This document shows, piece after piece, positions 21,578 through 33,559 of a stretch of 64,000 nt of DNA (within the stretch, counting starts at the first letter, position 1; each line of letters starts with the position of its first letter). The notes beneath the pieces are model-generated. The model made no database searches and was not told the origin of the DNA. It was given only the letters and a program-made list of their open reading frames with translations. Source of the DNA: Lichtheimia corymbifera B2541 (lineage: Eukaryota > Mucoromycota > Mucoromycetes > Mucorales > Lichtheimiaceae); the NCBI GenBank assembly GCA_000697475.1, contig JNEU01000906.1, positions 186,001 to 250,000 on the forward strand, in the 5' to 3' direction. The position numbers and the translations under genes are program-made.

Positions 21578-21784
21578 ACAGTTACATGCTTTAATAGGCA
21601 AGCAAAAAAACACTTGTATTCAACGAAGAATGGTATATACTTTAAACAACTATTATTACTTATTTGGAAGGTTTTTGCTCTGCATACAACTTTTCTGTTT
21701 CTACAAATTTACGCCTTCGAAGATAGCTATATCCATTCACCAGAGTTAGAGCATATCCCTAATTCGATTGTTCAACAAAGCAGC

Positions 21785-23724
21785 TTACCTTTTGGGTCGA
21801 GGACGGCATAAGACTTGAGCCATGTTCAGGACCGGGTTTCCTCTATTGTAAGGATTGGCACTAGGGTACTTTGTGTTCATGATCGATGCTCGTAGCTGGA
21901 TAAATCAGTTGTTGAAGTCAGCAAATTGAAACAATATCCGTTGGTGTGTGCGTTTACCTGTTCGTGAGTGGTGATGCCTCGTAGGATGAGTGAGCAATGG
22001 TATAAGGTTAGGCCACCGACCATGAGCAAGAGCACAAAGCAAACAATGGCTAATACGAAGCTGACGGGAGCTGCATTAAAGACGGCACTGAAGGAGGTAT
22101 CATCTTGTGAATCACGATAGATCAGGATCAAATGAACGGCAGAGAATGCAATAACGAAAAGACAAAGCAGCGTCGCAGTAGTGATGAACACGAAAAAGGG
22201 TCGATAATTGCGTTTGCCGATACAATTGTTGAGCCAAATACAATGGTGGTCCTCGGTTTCTATGTTGCTGTGTTAGAAAGGGATGTCCAAGTAAGGGGTG
22301 GCGGACCATTCTCCATGTAACTTACCGACACAATTATCGCATTGACGACAATGACTAGCACGAGGGGGTCGATATATCCTGCATGTTTCACAGTAGCGTA
22401 GTGTCCATGTGTTGTCTTTGATTTGTACTTGTTTCTGTGTGGGGAATCCTTGGTGCCACATGGAGCCATAAGCGGAGCCATGATCATCATAGGGCTGGTC
22501 CATGGCTGGAAAAGGATCAAGGTCACGGGGGATGATCTGCAAAAGACCTCATCAATAAAACAATGACACACTCCTTGAATGTGATATTCACAACTCACAC
22601 CAGGATCCGTCCAAGATGTCTTGATCATTGAAGCCAGCGAAAGAAGAAAGAGATAAGCAAATACAATCGGAATGGCAGGATGGATATGCTCCCAAATGAA
22701 AGGACATCTAAAGAAAAAAGAGTCAATCACCTTGACAACACCTTTTCTTTTCACAGCAAACGACTTACGTGAATATACCAAACAATACGGATGGTCCAAT
22801 CAATAATACCAATGCCAATAGGAATGCCCAATATTCTCTGCTTGTCATGAGGCGACCACCACAAAAAAACTTGTTGCGACCTGGAAACATTTGATAATTC
22901 CTTACAGTTGACTTTTTAGCGAGATCCACCGTCTTCCCTCTTGTCAAAGTATCCATCGGGATCATTGAATTGGATGGGCCTGGTCCATCAGTAGAAGGTC
23001 TTGTATTGTGAGGTGGAGAAGGTGATGATGATGACGATGGCGGTGGTGGTGATAAAGGAGGATTGGATGGCCTATTCAAACTATGTCTTGTAGTAGTATT
23101 CGAGCGAGCATCTCTTGAAGCATCAGCCGATAATGCAGGAGGATGGTGGGGAGGATGAGGAGGATGCGTTGCTACTGATACTGATGGAGGATGATATGTA
23201 TTACTGCGACCTTGTCCAATCAATGTTGTACTGTCATCGCTTGTCATATTTGAAAGCGTCGTCATACCAGAAGAATGAGGAATTTCATGCGAGGATGATG
23301 GCTGATTCATGGATGTTTGGATGCTGCTACTTTCGTCTGTTAGAGTGCGTTGTCGTAATTGTTCTCTAGTGTGTTGTTGTTGTTGTTGCTGGTCGTGGTG
23401 GTGATGGTTGGGTATTGCCTTTGTGGTTTCAGAGGAGGGAATAGCGTTAAAGTCAAAGGTTTCTAAGGAATCGGGTTGATAGGACAAGTCGCTAGCTGCG
23501 AAACGAATGATGGAAGAAGAAGGATGTGAAAATGGTGCAGGTGTCAACAGATGTCCTTGTTGGTGGTGTTGTTGTCCTATTGTTGCAAAGTTGTGTTGTT
23601 CGGTTGCAGGGTGTTCGGATAGAGGTACGCCAATGGAGCTAAATGTGGCAGCTTTGTACTTCACCTCTCCATGGTCATCAGACAAAGAGGTTGCATGCAT
23701 GGGTTGCCGTTCATTTTGCTCCAT
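21785..23724 (-). CDS. ERF2: DHHC palmitoyltransferase, ERF2-type (562 aa)
   Basis: Five exons join in phase: 23724-22769, 22707-22599, 22536-22326, 22259-21958 and 21895-21785. The first 260 residues are disordered, with Ser, His, Gln and Pro runs. Then come RNYQMFPGRNKFFCGGRLM, the block that precedes the first membrane helix in Erf2 proteins, two helices, the TDPG motif, and a Cys-rich domain (LRYCETCRIYRPPRASHC, CDNC) ending in DHHCIWLNNCIGKRNYRPF. Two more helices follow, and the C-terminus contains NPYNRGNP. Erf2 with its partner Erf4 palmitoylates Ras-type proteins at the ER or Golgi. The DHHC cysteine and the zinc ligands are all present. The stop TAA lies inside a donor-like AG/GTAAGC, so a further exon is possible but would add only a few residues. 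Confidence 0.92.
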
Positions 23725-23837
23725 GTGCAGGTAGAAGGTATTAATAAAGGTGGAAAGAGTAAAAGTACAAAATGAAAAAAACGAGTTTGGTCAAGTCGGG
23801 CCTAACAAACCATATCGAGTAGCAGTGCACGCTATTA

Positions 23838-24552
23838 TCATTCATCTCCTTTTACTTGCTCATGGTTGCTATTGCTACCGTTGCTACCACTACTATTACT
23901 ACTATCATCTAATCGAGGCATCCACATGGATTCCGGGATTGCTTTGGCCCACTCTATTCCATACATCTCGCGTGGTCAATGCATAAATTCCTTGTCACAT
24001 CACCATCCCATCTTTTAAGCTTACCAGGCACTGCTTGATCTGATAACTGGATCTTGCTCATGATTGATTTAATAGTATTGGCTGTATCTAAATATGCAGG
24101 ACAATATAAATTGTATGTAAGCATGCATGGTTGCTGTGCAGCAGGATCAATTAACATACCTTCCGAGATTTCTTCGGATTTTTCTAATGGTGATAACGTC
24201 GGTGGTCCTTGTGGAAGATCAATCACTGGTTCCCTATCATCCTCATCCTCATCTGTCAAAGATACGCCTTCATCCTCTTCTTGTGCCAATTGTTCATATC
24301 CAAAGGGAATCTCATTGTCGCTTTCACTGTCGCTCTCACTGCCTTGTTGGTGGGTTGTTTGATGGACAGGCGTAATAGAACACACTTTTTTGAAAAAGAA
24401 CTGCCGGTCAGCAACCAACTTTTGAACCAACAATCTGAACCTATACCTTGCTCTAATTGACGTGCAAAATCTTCAACGACGTCTTCAGAAGGTGAATCTG
24501 GAACGGCTCATTAGTGAGATGCAGGCAGATTGGCTAACTGCTTACCATTCAT
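23838..24552 (-). CDS. MEA1-like small acidic protein (139 aa)
   Basis: Five exons join in phase: 24552-24546 (7 nt, ATG AAT G), 24497-24447, 24342-24160, 24087-24025 and 23953-23838. The product starts MNDSPSEDVVEDF and has an acidic stretch with GYEQLAQEEDE. It then carries the C-terminal block TIKSIMSKIQLSDQAVPEWA followed by IPESMW and an Asn/Ser-rich tail. This order (a GY..L patch in an acidic region, then V/I-K-x2-M.. and P.WA) resembles the MEA1 (male-enhanced antigen 1) family, whose molecular role is poorly known. The match is from memory of the family pattern, not a search. The 7-nt first coding exon is unusual but gives perfect phase. Confidence 0.7.
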
Positions 24553-25126
24553 CGGAGAGGAAACGAGAGACGCAGCTCCAAAAACCCACAAGCAAGGCAA
24601 CCCATCTTTATAGCGATATCCCATCCATTATCCTATTCCTATATTTCATGCCTTTGGCTTATAATAAACCCAGTATTGACAACACGATTTATTATATTGT
24701 GATAGCTTAGACCTCCTGTACCTGTGTACCCTTGCGAGTCAATCACCTGAACCACACACTAAACCACATCCACTCACGACCTTGATCCATACATAATATG
24801 TCTCCCGCTATGGTATGATCTATATAACACTGATCTTCCCTTTAAAACCCCTTGTCGGAAACGGTCGAATTCTCGGTCCGGAATGCATGATGATATGACA
24901 ACACGTCCAATGCTGTTGATCTTGCGATATTTCATCATCAATGATAAGAACGATAGCAGACCACGCATATAATTCATGTGAGACCTCTATATATTCCTTA
25001 ACGGATAATATCAAATAAGATGGTGTGTTTGTGTACACACCACCAATGCCGATCCCAAAACCCGTATGACGCATACGGCATTTTCCCGACAAGCGCGGGA
25101 ATAAAAAAAGTCATGCCACGAAATGG
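24553..25126. other. Divergent intergenic region
   Basis: It lies between the starts of the MEA1-like gene (-) and the DUF1772 gene (+). It should hold both promoters. No gene is supported. Confidence 0.45.
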
Positions 25127-25134
25127 TATAAAAA
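25127..25134 (+). promoter_or_regulatory. TATA box of the DUF1772 gene
   Basis: TATAAAAA lies 65 bp before the ATG at 25199. Between them is an AC-rich leader (CACACTCACACT repeats). The in-frame ATG at 25139 is only 5 bp beyond the TATA box and would not be in the mRNA, which decides the start in favour of 25199. Confidence 0.65.
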
Positions 25135-25198
25135 GGGTGTGCATGAATACACACAAACGTCAACACACTCACACTCACACTACTCACACATTCAAACA

Positions 25199-25627
25199 AT
25201 GTCTACTGCTCTCGCCAACCTTCGTCCTATCGCCATCACAGCCAACGGTATTTTTGCTGGTCTCGGTCTTACAATCACGTTTGCTGCTGTCCCTGCCCTT
25301 CGCGCAGCTGGTTATTCACCTCGTGCTTGGCAAGCCCTTTATCGCCGTGGTGCTGTTATTGGCATTAGCAGCATCCTCGTGTCTTCAGCAGCTCATTTCA
25401 CCACCTATTACTTGACACTTGACAAACGCGCCCTATGGTGTGGTATCATTTCCTTCATCAGTGCACCTTATACCATGATCTTTATGAAGCCCACCAATGA
25501 TCGTTTGAACCAGTTGGCAGACACAAGCAGCAAGGAAGACGCGTCCCAACTTGTTGAAAAATGGGCTAAACTTCAATCTTTTCGAACACTGGCAGGCCCA
25601 CTTGCCTTTTTGCTTGCTGTGTTTTAA
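25199..25627 (+). CDS. DUF1772 (anthrone oxygenase-like) membrane protein (142 aa)
   Basis: A single-exon gene. The product has four hydrophobic segments, at about residues 13-33, 47-67, 78-97 and 128-142. It has the DUF1772 pattern: an N-terminal NGIFAGLGLTITFAAVPAL, then a central helix pair with ALWCGIISFISAPYTM. DUF1772 proteins include the fungal anthrone oxygenases of polyketide clusters, but most members are uncharacterised small membrane proteins. No polyketide synthase lies nearby, so a biosynthetic role is not supported. The strong TATA box suggests good expression. Confidence 0.78.
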   Translation: MSTALANLRPIAITANGIFAGLGLTITFAAVPALRAAGYSPRAWQALYRRGAVIGISSILVSSAAHFTTYYLTLDKRALWCGIISFISAPYTMIFMKPTNDRLNQLADTSSKEDASQLVEKWAKLQSFRTLAGPLAFLLAVF

Positions 25628-25742
25628 ACAAATCAACAAGCTGAATAAAGCATGTCTTGCTGAAACAAGTATATATTTGTTGTTGTCGTTGGAAAATCAA
25701 ATGCTTTTATTGTTGTCTAAAGAGTTCTAATACATGTACAAA

Positions 25743-27779
25743 TTACATCTTTGCACCCATGAAAGCAGCAACCTTGGTTGCTTGACGCACACCCAAATCG
25801 AGCATGATCTCTTCTGAACCACCTATAAAAATACATCCATGTTAACATGAAACCTAAAGAAAAAGGAAATCGTGATTATAATACATGCCTGGAACAGCAT
25901 AAGCTCTGCTTTCTCTTTGAAGTCTTTCAATGCGCTCTCCTTGTCCACCACGTGAATAAGACAAACCACCAAAGATCTGGGCTGCTTCACGTGTACAGAA
26001 TTCCATGGTACGGGTAGCTTGAGCCTTGCATAGAGCAATGGGGCCACCCAATCGGATGGGTTGTAATTCTGCAGGCATCTGAGTAACTTGATATGTCAAT
26101 GCTTCAAGCCAGGCGTGCGTTGCTTCACATTTCCGGATCATATGCGCAAGTTTGTTTCGGATGACTGGATGATCGATCAATCGCTTGCCGAATGTTTTGC
26201 GCTTGTGTGCATACTATTGTTTTATCTTTGAGAATCCCATCATGCTTATAGTAGCAAAGAAACATGAAAGCAAAATACCTTGAGCGAGTCTTCAATACAA
26301 ACACGAGCAAAACGATTGGCTTGGATGATGATACCAATACGCTCACTGTTAAAGTTGCTATTGAAAAGGCACATTAGCAACCTGTATGTACATGCGCCAT
26401 AATAACTTGAAAAGCCTGTATACATACTACATGACGTATTTGAATCCACGGTTTTCCTTGCCAATCAAGTTTTGCTTGGGCACCTTGACATCTTCGAACG
26501 TGACATAAGCAGTACCAGAAGGCCACATGCCAGAGCATTGCATTTGACGTGTTGATACACCAGGCATTGTGCGTTCAACCAAAAGGAACGAGATACCACC
26601 GAAACCAGGTTCACCTGTCCTGCAGGCCACTGTAAAGTAGTCAGCGTATGCTCCATTGGTGATCCATTTTTTCTCGCCGTTCAACAAGTAATGGTCACCC
26701 ATGTCCTTGGCCTCAGTCACCAGTCCGGCAACATCTGAACCTCCCGAGGGTTCAGTAATGCACAAACAAATATTCTTGGTACCAGCCAAGCAATCCTTGA
26801 CAACCTTACGCTTGAGCTCATCAGAGCCAAAATGAATCACGGGTGGCAATCCGATACCCAATCCACCAATTAAGGCCCAGACAACCTTTTGTAAATCAAC
26901 ATCAGTATAGAGTATAGGATAATGGAGATGTCGACGCTTTACTTACACCACCTGATCCACATCGACATAATTCATCCACAACAATGAGACGATGGAAAGC
27001 ATCAAATTCTTCAGGCTTTACACCAGCAGGTAATGGGTATGGTAAAAGTGATGGATCCTCATTTTGGACACTGGCACCAAGAATACCAGCTTGAGCAGCC
27101 TTGATAAAGACTTCCTTGGGCACCTTTTTGGCTTCGTCCCATTCATGGCAGAAAGGAATGATTTCTTTCTCCACAAATGCACGTACGGCCTTTCGTACCG
27201 CACGGTGTGATTCATTGTAATAGGGGCTGTACCAATCTTGATACCTGCATGTATGTGATTAGGTCATGGGCAACTTTGATATGGCACTTTTTACACTTAC
27301 CACATGGGATCACCAAAGGGCACCATATCACCAAACGTCTCTCCCACAGTCAAGGGTGACTTTTCATTGCCTTCTTCTTCTTCTTCCTCTTGGGATGCTT
27401 CTTCCTCTACACCAGTACCAATCTCACCAATAAGGAATTGAGATGCCACCTTTTGCAAGACACTAGCATTGTGGAAATTTTCAAACTTTTTGGTGGCGTC
27501 CTTGCCAGACTGCTTTAACAAGATCTTTTTGCCACCTATATGTGGGGTTAGCCGAATCACCATAATGATAATTGTTTCTTTTACGTGCCTGGATGGTCAT
27601 TCAAAAAGTTGGTAACATCATAAACTTTGTCATGAATGATCACCCAGCTATACGTGGTGGTACGTTATGTATTTAGAACAATCGTGTCACATGCATCTAT
27701 CTACAGGATGAACACTATACCAATCATTCTCGCTGTTGTGCTTTGCTACTTCTTCAATGGTGAACTTCTTGGTCGACAT
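25743..27779 (-). CDS. Cytochrome b5-acyl-CoA dehydrogenase fusion, likely peroxisomal (529 aa)
   Basis: Eight exons join in phase: 27779-27721, 27647-27589, 27535-27301, 27244-26947, 26885-26431, 26357-26279, 26213-25889 and 25822-25743. Two introns use GC donors (after the second and seventh exons), both splitting a Pro-Gly pair. Residues 1-80 form a cytochrome b5 domain (FTIEEVAKHN, DCWVIIHDKVYDVTNFL, then the haem-binding HPGG). After an acidic linker, the acyl-CoA dehydrogenase domain shows ITEPSGGSDVAGL, GEKKWITNG, FGKRLIDHPVIRNKLA and GGSEEIMLDLGVRQ. Such fusions are known in fungi. The last three residues AKM fit the relaxed PTS1 pattern, so peroxisomal fatty-acid oxidation is plausible; the physiological acceptor and substrate are unknown. 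Confidence 0.92.
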
Positions 27780-28105
27780 TGTTTCAAAAAGGTAAAGAAA
27801 GAAGCTATCATCATTTAGCATCACTGACTTTATCAATGATTTGATTTCTTTCACATGTCAATGTTCGATCACTTTTTAGCAAGGTTACTCAATCACATCA
27901 TCACTCCAACCACGTGAATATTCTCCACATTTTGTGTCGCGTTGAATAAAAAAGATGCCATGTATTGAATGTTGGTGTGTGTGTGTGTGGGCGGGTGTGT
28001 GTGGTGTGTTTTTCAAAAAGAAGGAGGTTGGGGAGGGGTTGGGAATTTCTCGCACTCTTCAGCACTCTATGATGTTGTTGCGGATGATAATAAAGGGTAG
28101 AATAC

Positions 28106-29883
<1,778 letters not shown>

Positions 29884-30548
29884 TGTTGTGTGTGTGTGAA
29901 GAGTGAGAGAAAGAGAGAGAGAAGGGTGAAAAAAAGAGAAAGAGAAAAAATGACAGCCGGGATCAAATAGCGGTGGTTAGAAAAATGTTCGTGGAGATGG
30001 CCCGCACGTAAACGATTGAACCAACCCGGATATCCCGTGATGATGGCCAACCACAGTTTGTATCTCCCCAGCTTTTTCCCTTATCTTCCCTCCCCCCGCG
30101 GAATCCTTTAACAATCCCCCAACTACCCTTTTGGCATTCGTGAGAATTATCTCACCTGATTATCGCCACGTTTTTTACTATGGAAACTCTATTACAAACG
30201 TCTTTTACCTCTTTTTGCTTTTTATGATTAGTTGAACCCTTCTCATGCAGTCGTCGATGCATTATATGAATGCAGAGAGTAAAAGTCATTTTATTGGATA
30301 TCACTTGAACTATTGTGGGGAATAATGACTCATCATTTGCCACACCGCTACTATATAAACGCAATCACGTTGTCATCATTGCAACAAAAAGTGTGGCACT
30401 AGTCATCACCACAAATGGTACCTTTACCCTCCTTTTCCCGACATATCCCTCTGACAAGAAAAAAGATCGGCACACATTTAACGCACTCTCACTCACTCAC
30501 ACATCTTCATCTTCATCCATGTCATGATGATATATATTTGCTCACGAT
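29884..30548. other. Promoter region of AAT1, with an unassigned TATA box
   Basis: A CT/AG-rich tract at about 29890-29945 directly precedes the AAT1 start. TATATAAA at 30352-30359 points to the plus strand but has no clear gene downstream (see 30549). Confidence 0.4.
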
Positions 30549-30659
30549 ATGCAATATGGGAAATGTTGTTGTGCATCACCACATTGCGGAGCAAATCCGC
30601 TCTTCCGATGCTGCCCGATGAGAAAAGCATGCCAAGCAACCCGTAGAGCGAAAACGTAA
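30549..30659 (+). CDS. Cysteine-rich micro-ORF (36 aa), speculative
   Basis: The frame ATG 30549 to TAA 30659 gives a 36-residue peptide with seven cysteines (KCCCASPHCG, FRCC, KACQ) and a basic tail, without aspartate or glutamate. It lies about 190 bp downstream of a TATATAAA box. The density of cysteines recalls metallothioneins, but the spacing CCC..C..CC..C is not a pattern I can assign. It may be chance; no splice partner was found. Confidence 0.2.
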   Translation: MQYGKCCCASPHCGANPLFRCCPMRKACQATRRAKT

Positions 30660-31719
30660 AGCATCAACCTTATGCATCGTCCTACCAAACTTGATCTCAT
30701 AGTTTGCAATGTATCATCTCCTACTTTTTGCATGCACATCCTACACTTGCAATGGCATGAGTTACAGAAAAACATGGGCGGCGATATAATGCTGGCGTTG
30801 TTGCTGTCTGCTGTGCACAAAAGGGGAATTTCCCTTAAAGGTTTTGAGTTTTCATGCTGCACAAACATGGCGATCCGCTCACTCCCCCATCATGTTAGCT
30901 GTTATCTGATATGGCACATGGTAGCTTGAATCATTTTTTGTATGCAACGATTCTTTTGCTATTCTACCAAGATAGGTGCTACATCAGCATCCTCGGGTGC
31001 TACTTGCTCTTGTTATGCTCTTTCAAAAAGCTTCACATTAGCAACTCAGCACATAGCCTGTCTACGATGATGGTGGTGACGAAAATGGGTGTCTCGCACT
31101 TGGGGTAATCATGCCACCTTCCCACATGTAGACCACTGATGATGATGCTTCAAGTCACAAGAGTTCGAACGACCTTCTTATAAACACAATAGGATGTCTG
31201 CTCATGCTACTTTTACAAGCGACAAATAGTAATGTGGATAGGTGTGCATCTAAAAAGATTGTCATTTGTGGAAGGCCGATACATCATGTCCATGGCAAAA
31301 GTGCATTATGTATTAAGCGTACGTATATGGTGAATGACAGCATAGCAATATATGATGTTGGTTCAGCAATTTCCCATGCTATCCTTGACAACAAAAATCA
31401 ATGCATTTTACTCTTAGTGTGATAGAAAGATTGACACCTCCACTGCTGGCAAACGACCATCCGTATGATCACGTGACAAATATAAAGTAGAGCTACGAAT
31501 ATTATTTTTGGTTGGATCAATAGTAAATCTACTGCTACTTTCATATCTATGCTATTTAAAAAGGCTATTGTTTCAAATCGATCTTCTGGTGTATGTGTGG
31601 TTGGCACTCACAGCAATGTGCATAATGGGGATATGTCGGCCACTCGTGACGGCGCATTTTTACTGTCAGCTCTCATTCGCATTCACTTGTCTGGCCTCCT
31701 TCCTTTTTCATACGACGTA
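30660..31719. other. Intergenic stretch
   Basis: About 1 kb without a supported gene. Short frames overlap on both strands. The last part is the IWS1 promoter. Confidence 0.4.
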
Positions 31720-33364
31720 ATGAGCTACGAGGTAGATTCGACATGGACGCACCCCTCTATACATTGGTTACTTATATATACACCCGCTGTATTCCTTCCA
31801 GAGAAACAAAGAGGGCGAACTATTTGATAGCGACGTTGAAGCTGAATTGTCTGATCTTGATGGCGATGGAGGTGAGATTATACGTTCAACAACAGCAACT
31901 CTAGATTGACGCAAGACAACCGTTACAGGTTCCGATGGAGAGAATTACGACAATCAGCCTTCGACTGAACCTGCAGCAGCACCTGTGAATGATACGGCAG
32001 AAGAGCAAGAAGAGAGCCCTATCGCACCGAGACCCAAGTTGCCATCCTTTAAGAAACAGAATCGATCCGAGCAAGAGGACGCAGATATCGAACGTATTCG
32101 TGAAGAGATTCGTGCCAAGAAACACCAGCGTGAAAGTGGCGGTGGTGGACGCGGCGATGATGATGATGACGATGAACAAGGACAAGAGCCTGAAGAAGAT
32201 GAAGAACCCAAGAATCCACCTCATGTACAAGCAGCATTGGATGAATTCGATCGACAAATAGCCATGTTGACTGCAAGTGGACGACGAAAGAAGAAAAAGG
32301 TGGACGAAGTGGATTTGGAAAGGAGCATGGATGAAGAAGTGAGCCAGCTACGTGATCGCATGAAAATGGCAGTGGATGAAGATATCATGGCGAACAATGA
32401 TCGAAAGCCCGCTTTGGCAAAAATCAAGATGCTCAATGAAGTAGTCAGTTTGATGACACAGTAAGTATACTACCACCAAAGGGAGATACAACGATGGCTC
32501 ATGGATGATTCAATTAGCAAACGTGCCCAAGACGCAATATTGGATAATCAGCTTTTGGACATGGTGCGATTGTGGCTCGAACCATTACCAGATCGATCAC
32601 TTCCCAGTCTCGACATACAAAACGAATTGCTAGATGCCCTGGATAAGGTATTCAAAGGGAGGATGGTGCTGGTTATATATATATATATATATATATATGG
32701 CTCTAATGGGTGATACTTGTTTCTAGTTACCTATTGTTGGTGATCATCTTCGAGAGAGTGGTGTCGGCAAGATTGTCTACTTTTATCAAAAGTCACCTCG
32801 TGTGGATGCAAGGGTAAAGAGACGTGCAGAACAATTGGTCGCTAAATGGAGTCGACTGGTCATCAAGCGCACTGCCAATTACCGAGAGCGTCTTCACGAA
32901 CGTCAAAAATATTCAAGAGAGGAAATGTAAGACTCTGTGGGCGTGTGTCATAGCATACAAGGAACGTTGAATTTAATCCTTTATGATGATAGGTTATCAC
33001 GTCGTAAGAAATTCAAGCCTGAGACTACAGAAGAAAGGTAGGAGGGGTCTTGAAGGATGATATACTGGGAGAGAAAAGAAGGCTTACCATGAGCAACAAT
33101 AGTAACTCGGGATCAGGTGCTCCAAGAATGCATGTCAATATTCCACGAGCGGTTGCACCAGATTACGATGTCATTCCGGAAAGCACTGTCACTGCTGCAC
33201 CACGATCAAAACACAGCAAGGATGTAAGTAGGAGTGTGCGCGCGATGTTTATTTTTGTGTGGATGCAGGTTACTGATCATTATTACAATTCCTATTAGGC
33301 AAGCTCGAGGAAGCGATTAACGAATACCATGCGATCATTGAAAGGGACCGGGCAAAGACGATAA
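31720..33364 (+). CDS. IWS1: Transcription elongation factor IWS1/SPN1 (391 aa)
   Basis: Eight exons join in phase: 31720-31731 (12 nt), 31802-31871, 31929-32460, 32518-32647, 32727-32926, 32993-33037, 33103-33223 and 33299-33364. The N-terminal third is acidic and disordered ([16 protein letters not shown]). The conserved TFIIS N-terminal-like domain follows at about residues 170-320: [36 protein letters not shown], then [17 protein letters not shown] and [15 protein letters not shown]. After it come [15 protein letters not shown] and the C-terminal [16 protein letters not shown]1/Spn1 binds the histone chaperone Spt6 and RNA polymerase II during elongation. The start at 31720 rests on MSYE joined to RNKEGELF and is the least certain part. 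A fragment of this gene lies at 53849-54012. Confidence 0.93.
32674..32698. repeat. TA dinucleotide microsatellite in an IWS1 intron
   Basis: A run of about 12 TA units inside the intron 32648-32726 of IWS1. Confidence 0.9.
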
Positions 33365-33559
33365 GAGAGATTCTTATATTTATATCAATGAAAATATATT
33401 TGCATGCTGTTTTGTTCAATTTGGAATGTGAATGGGTATTCCTATGAGAAAGGAGGAAACAGTTTTAAGAGATATCTAGTTGCATTTGGCTGCAGTCGTA
33501 AAGAAGGTTGGCACCAGAGTGGCGACTCAGGACTTGAATTTTGAGCTAGAATATGGTGG

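Noticed and set aside
21362..21784. Extra 3' exon of ERF2
   Set aside because: Splicing from the AG/GTAAGC at the ERF2 end to the acceptor near 21570 gives a stop after five residues; the simple TAA stop is preferred.
31549..31827. 92-codon frame over the IWS1 promoter and first intron
   Set aside because: It crosses the intron that must be removed to give the conserved IWS1 N-terminus and has no recognisable content.
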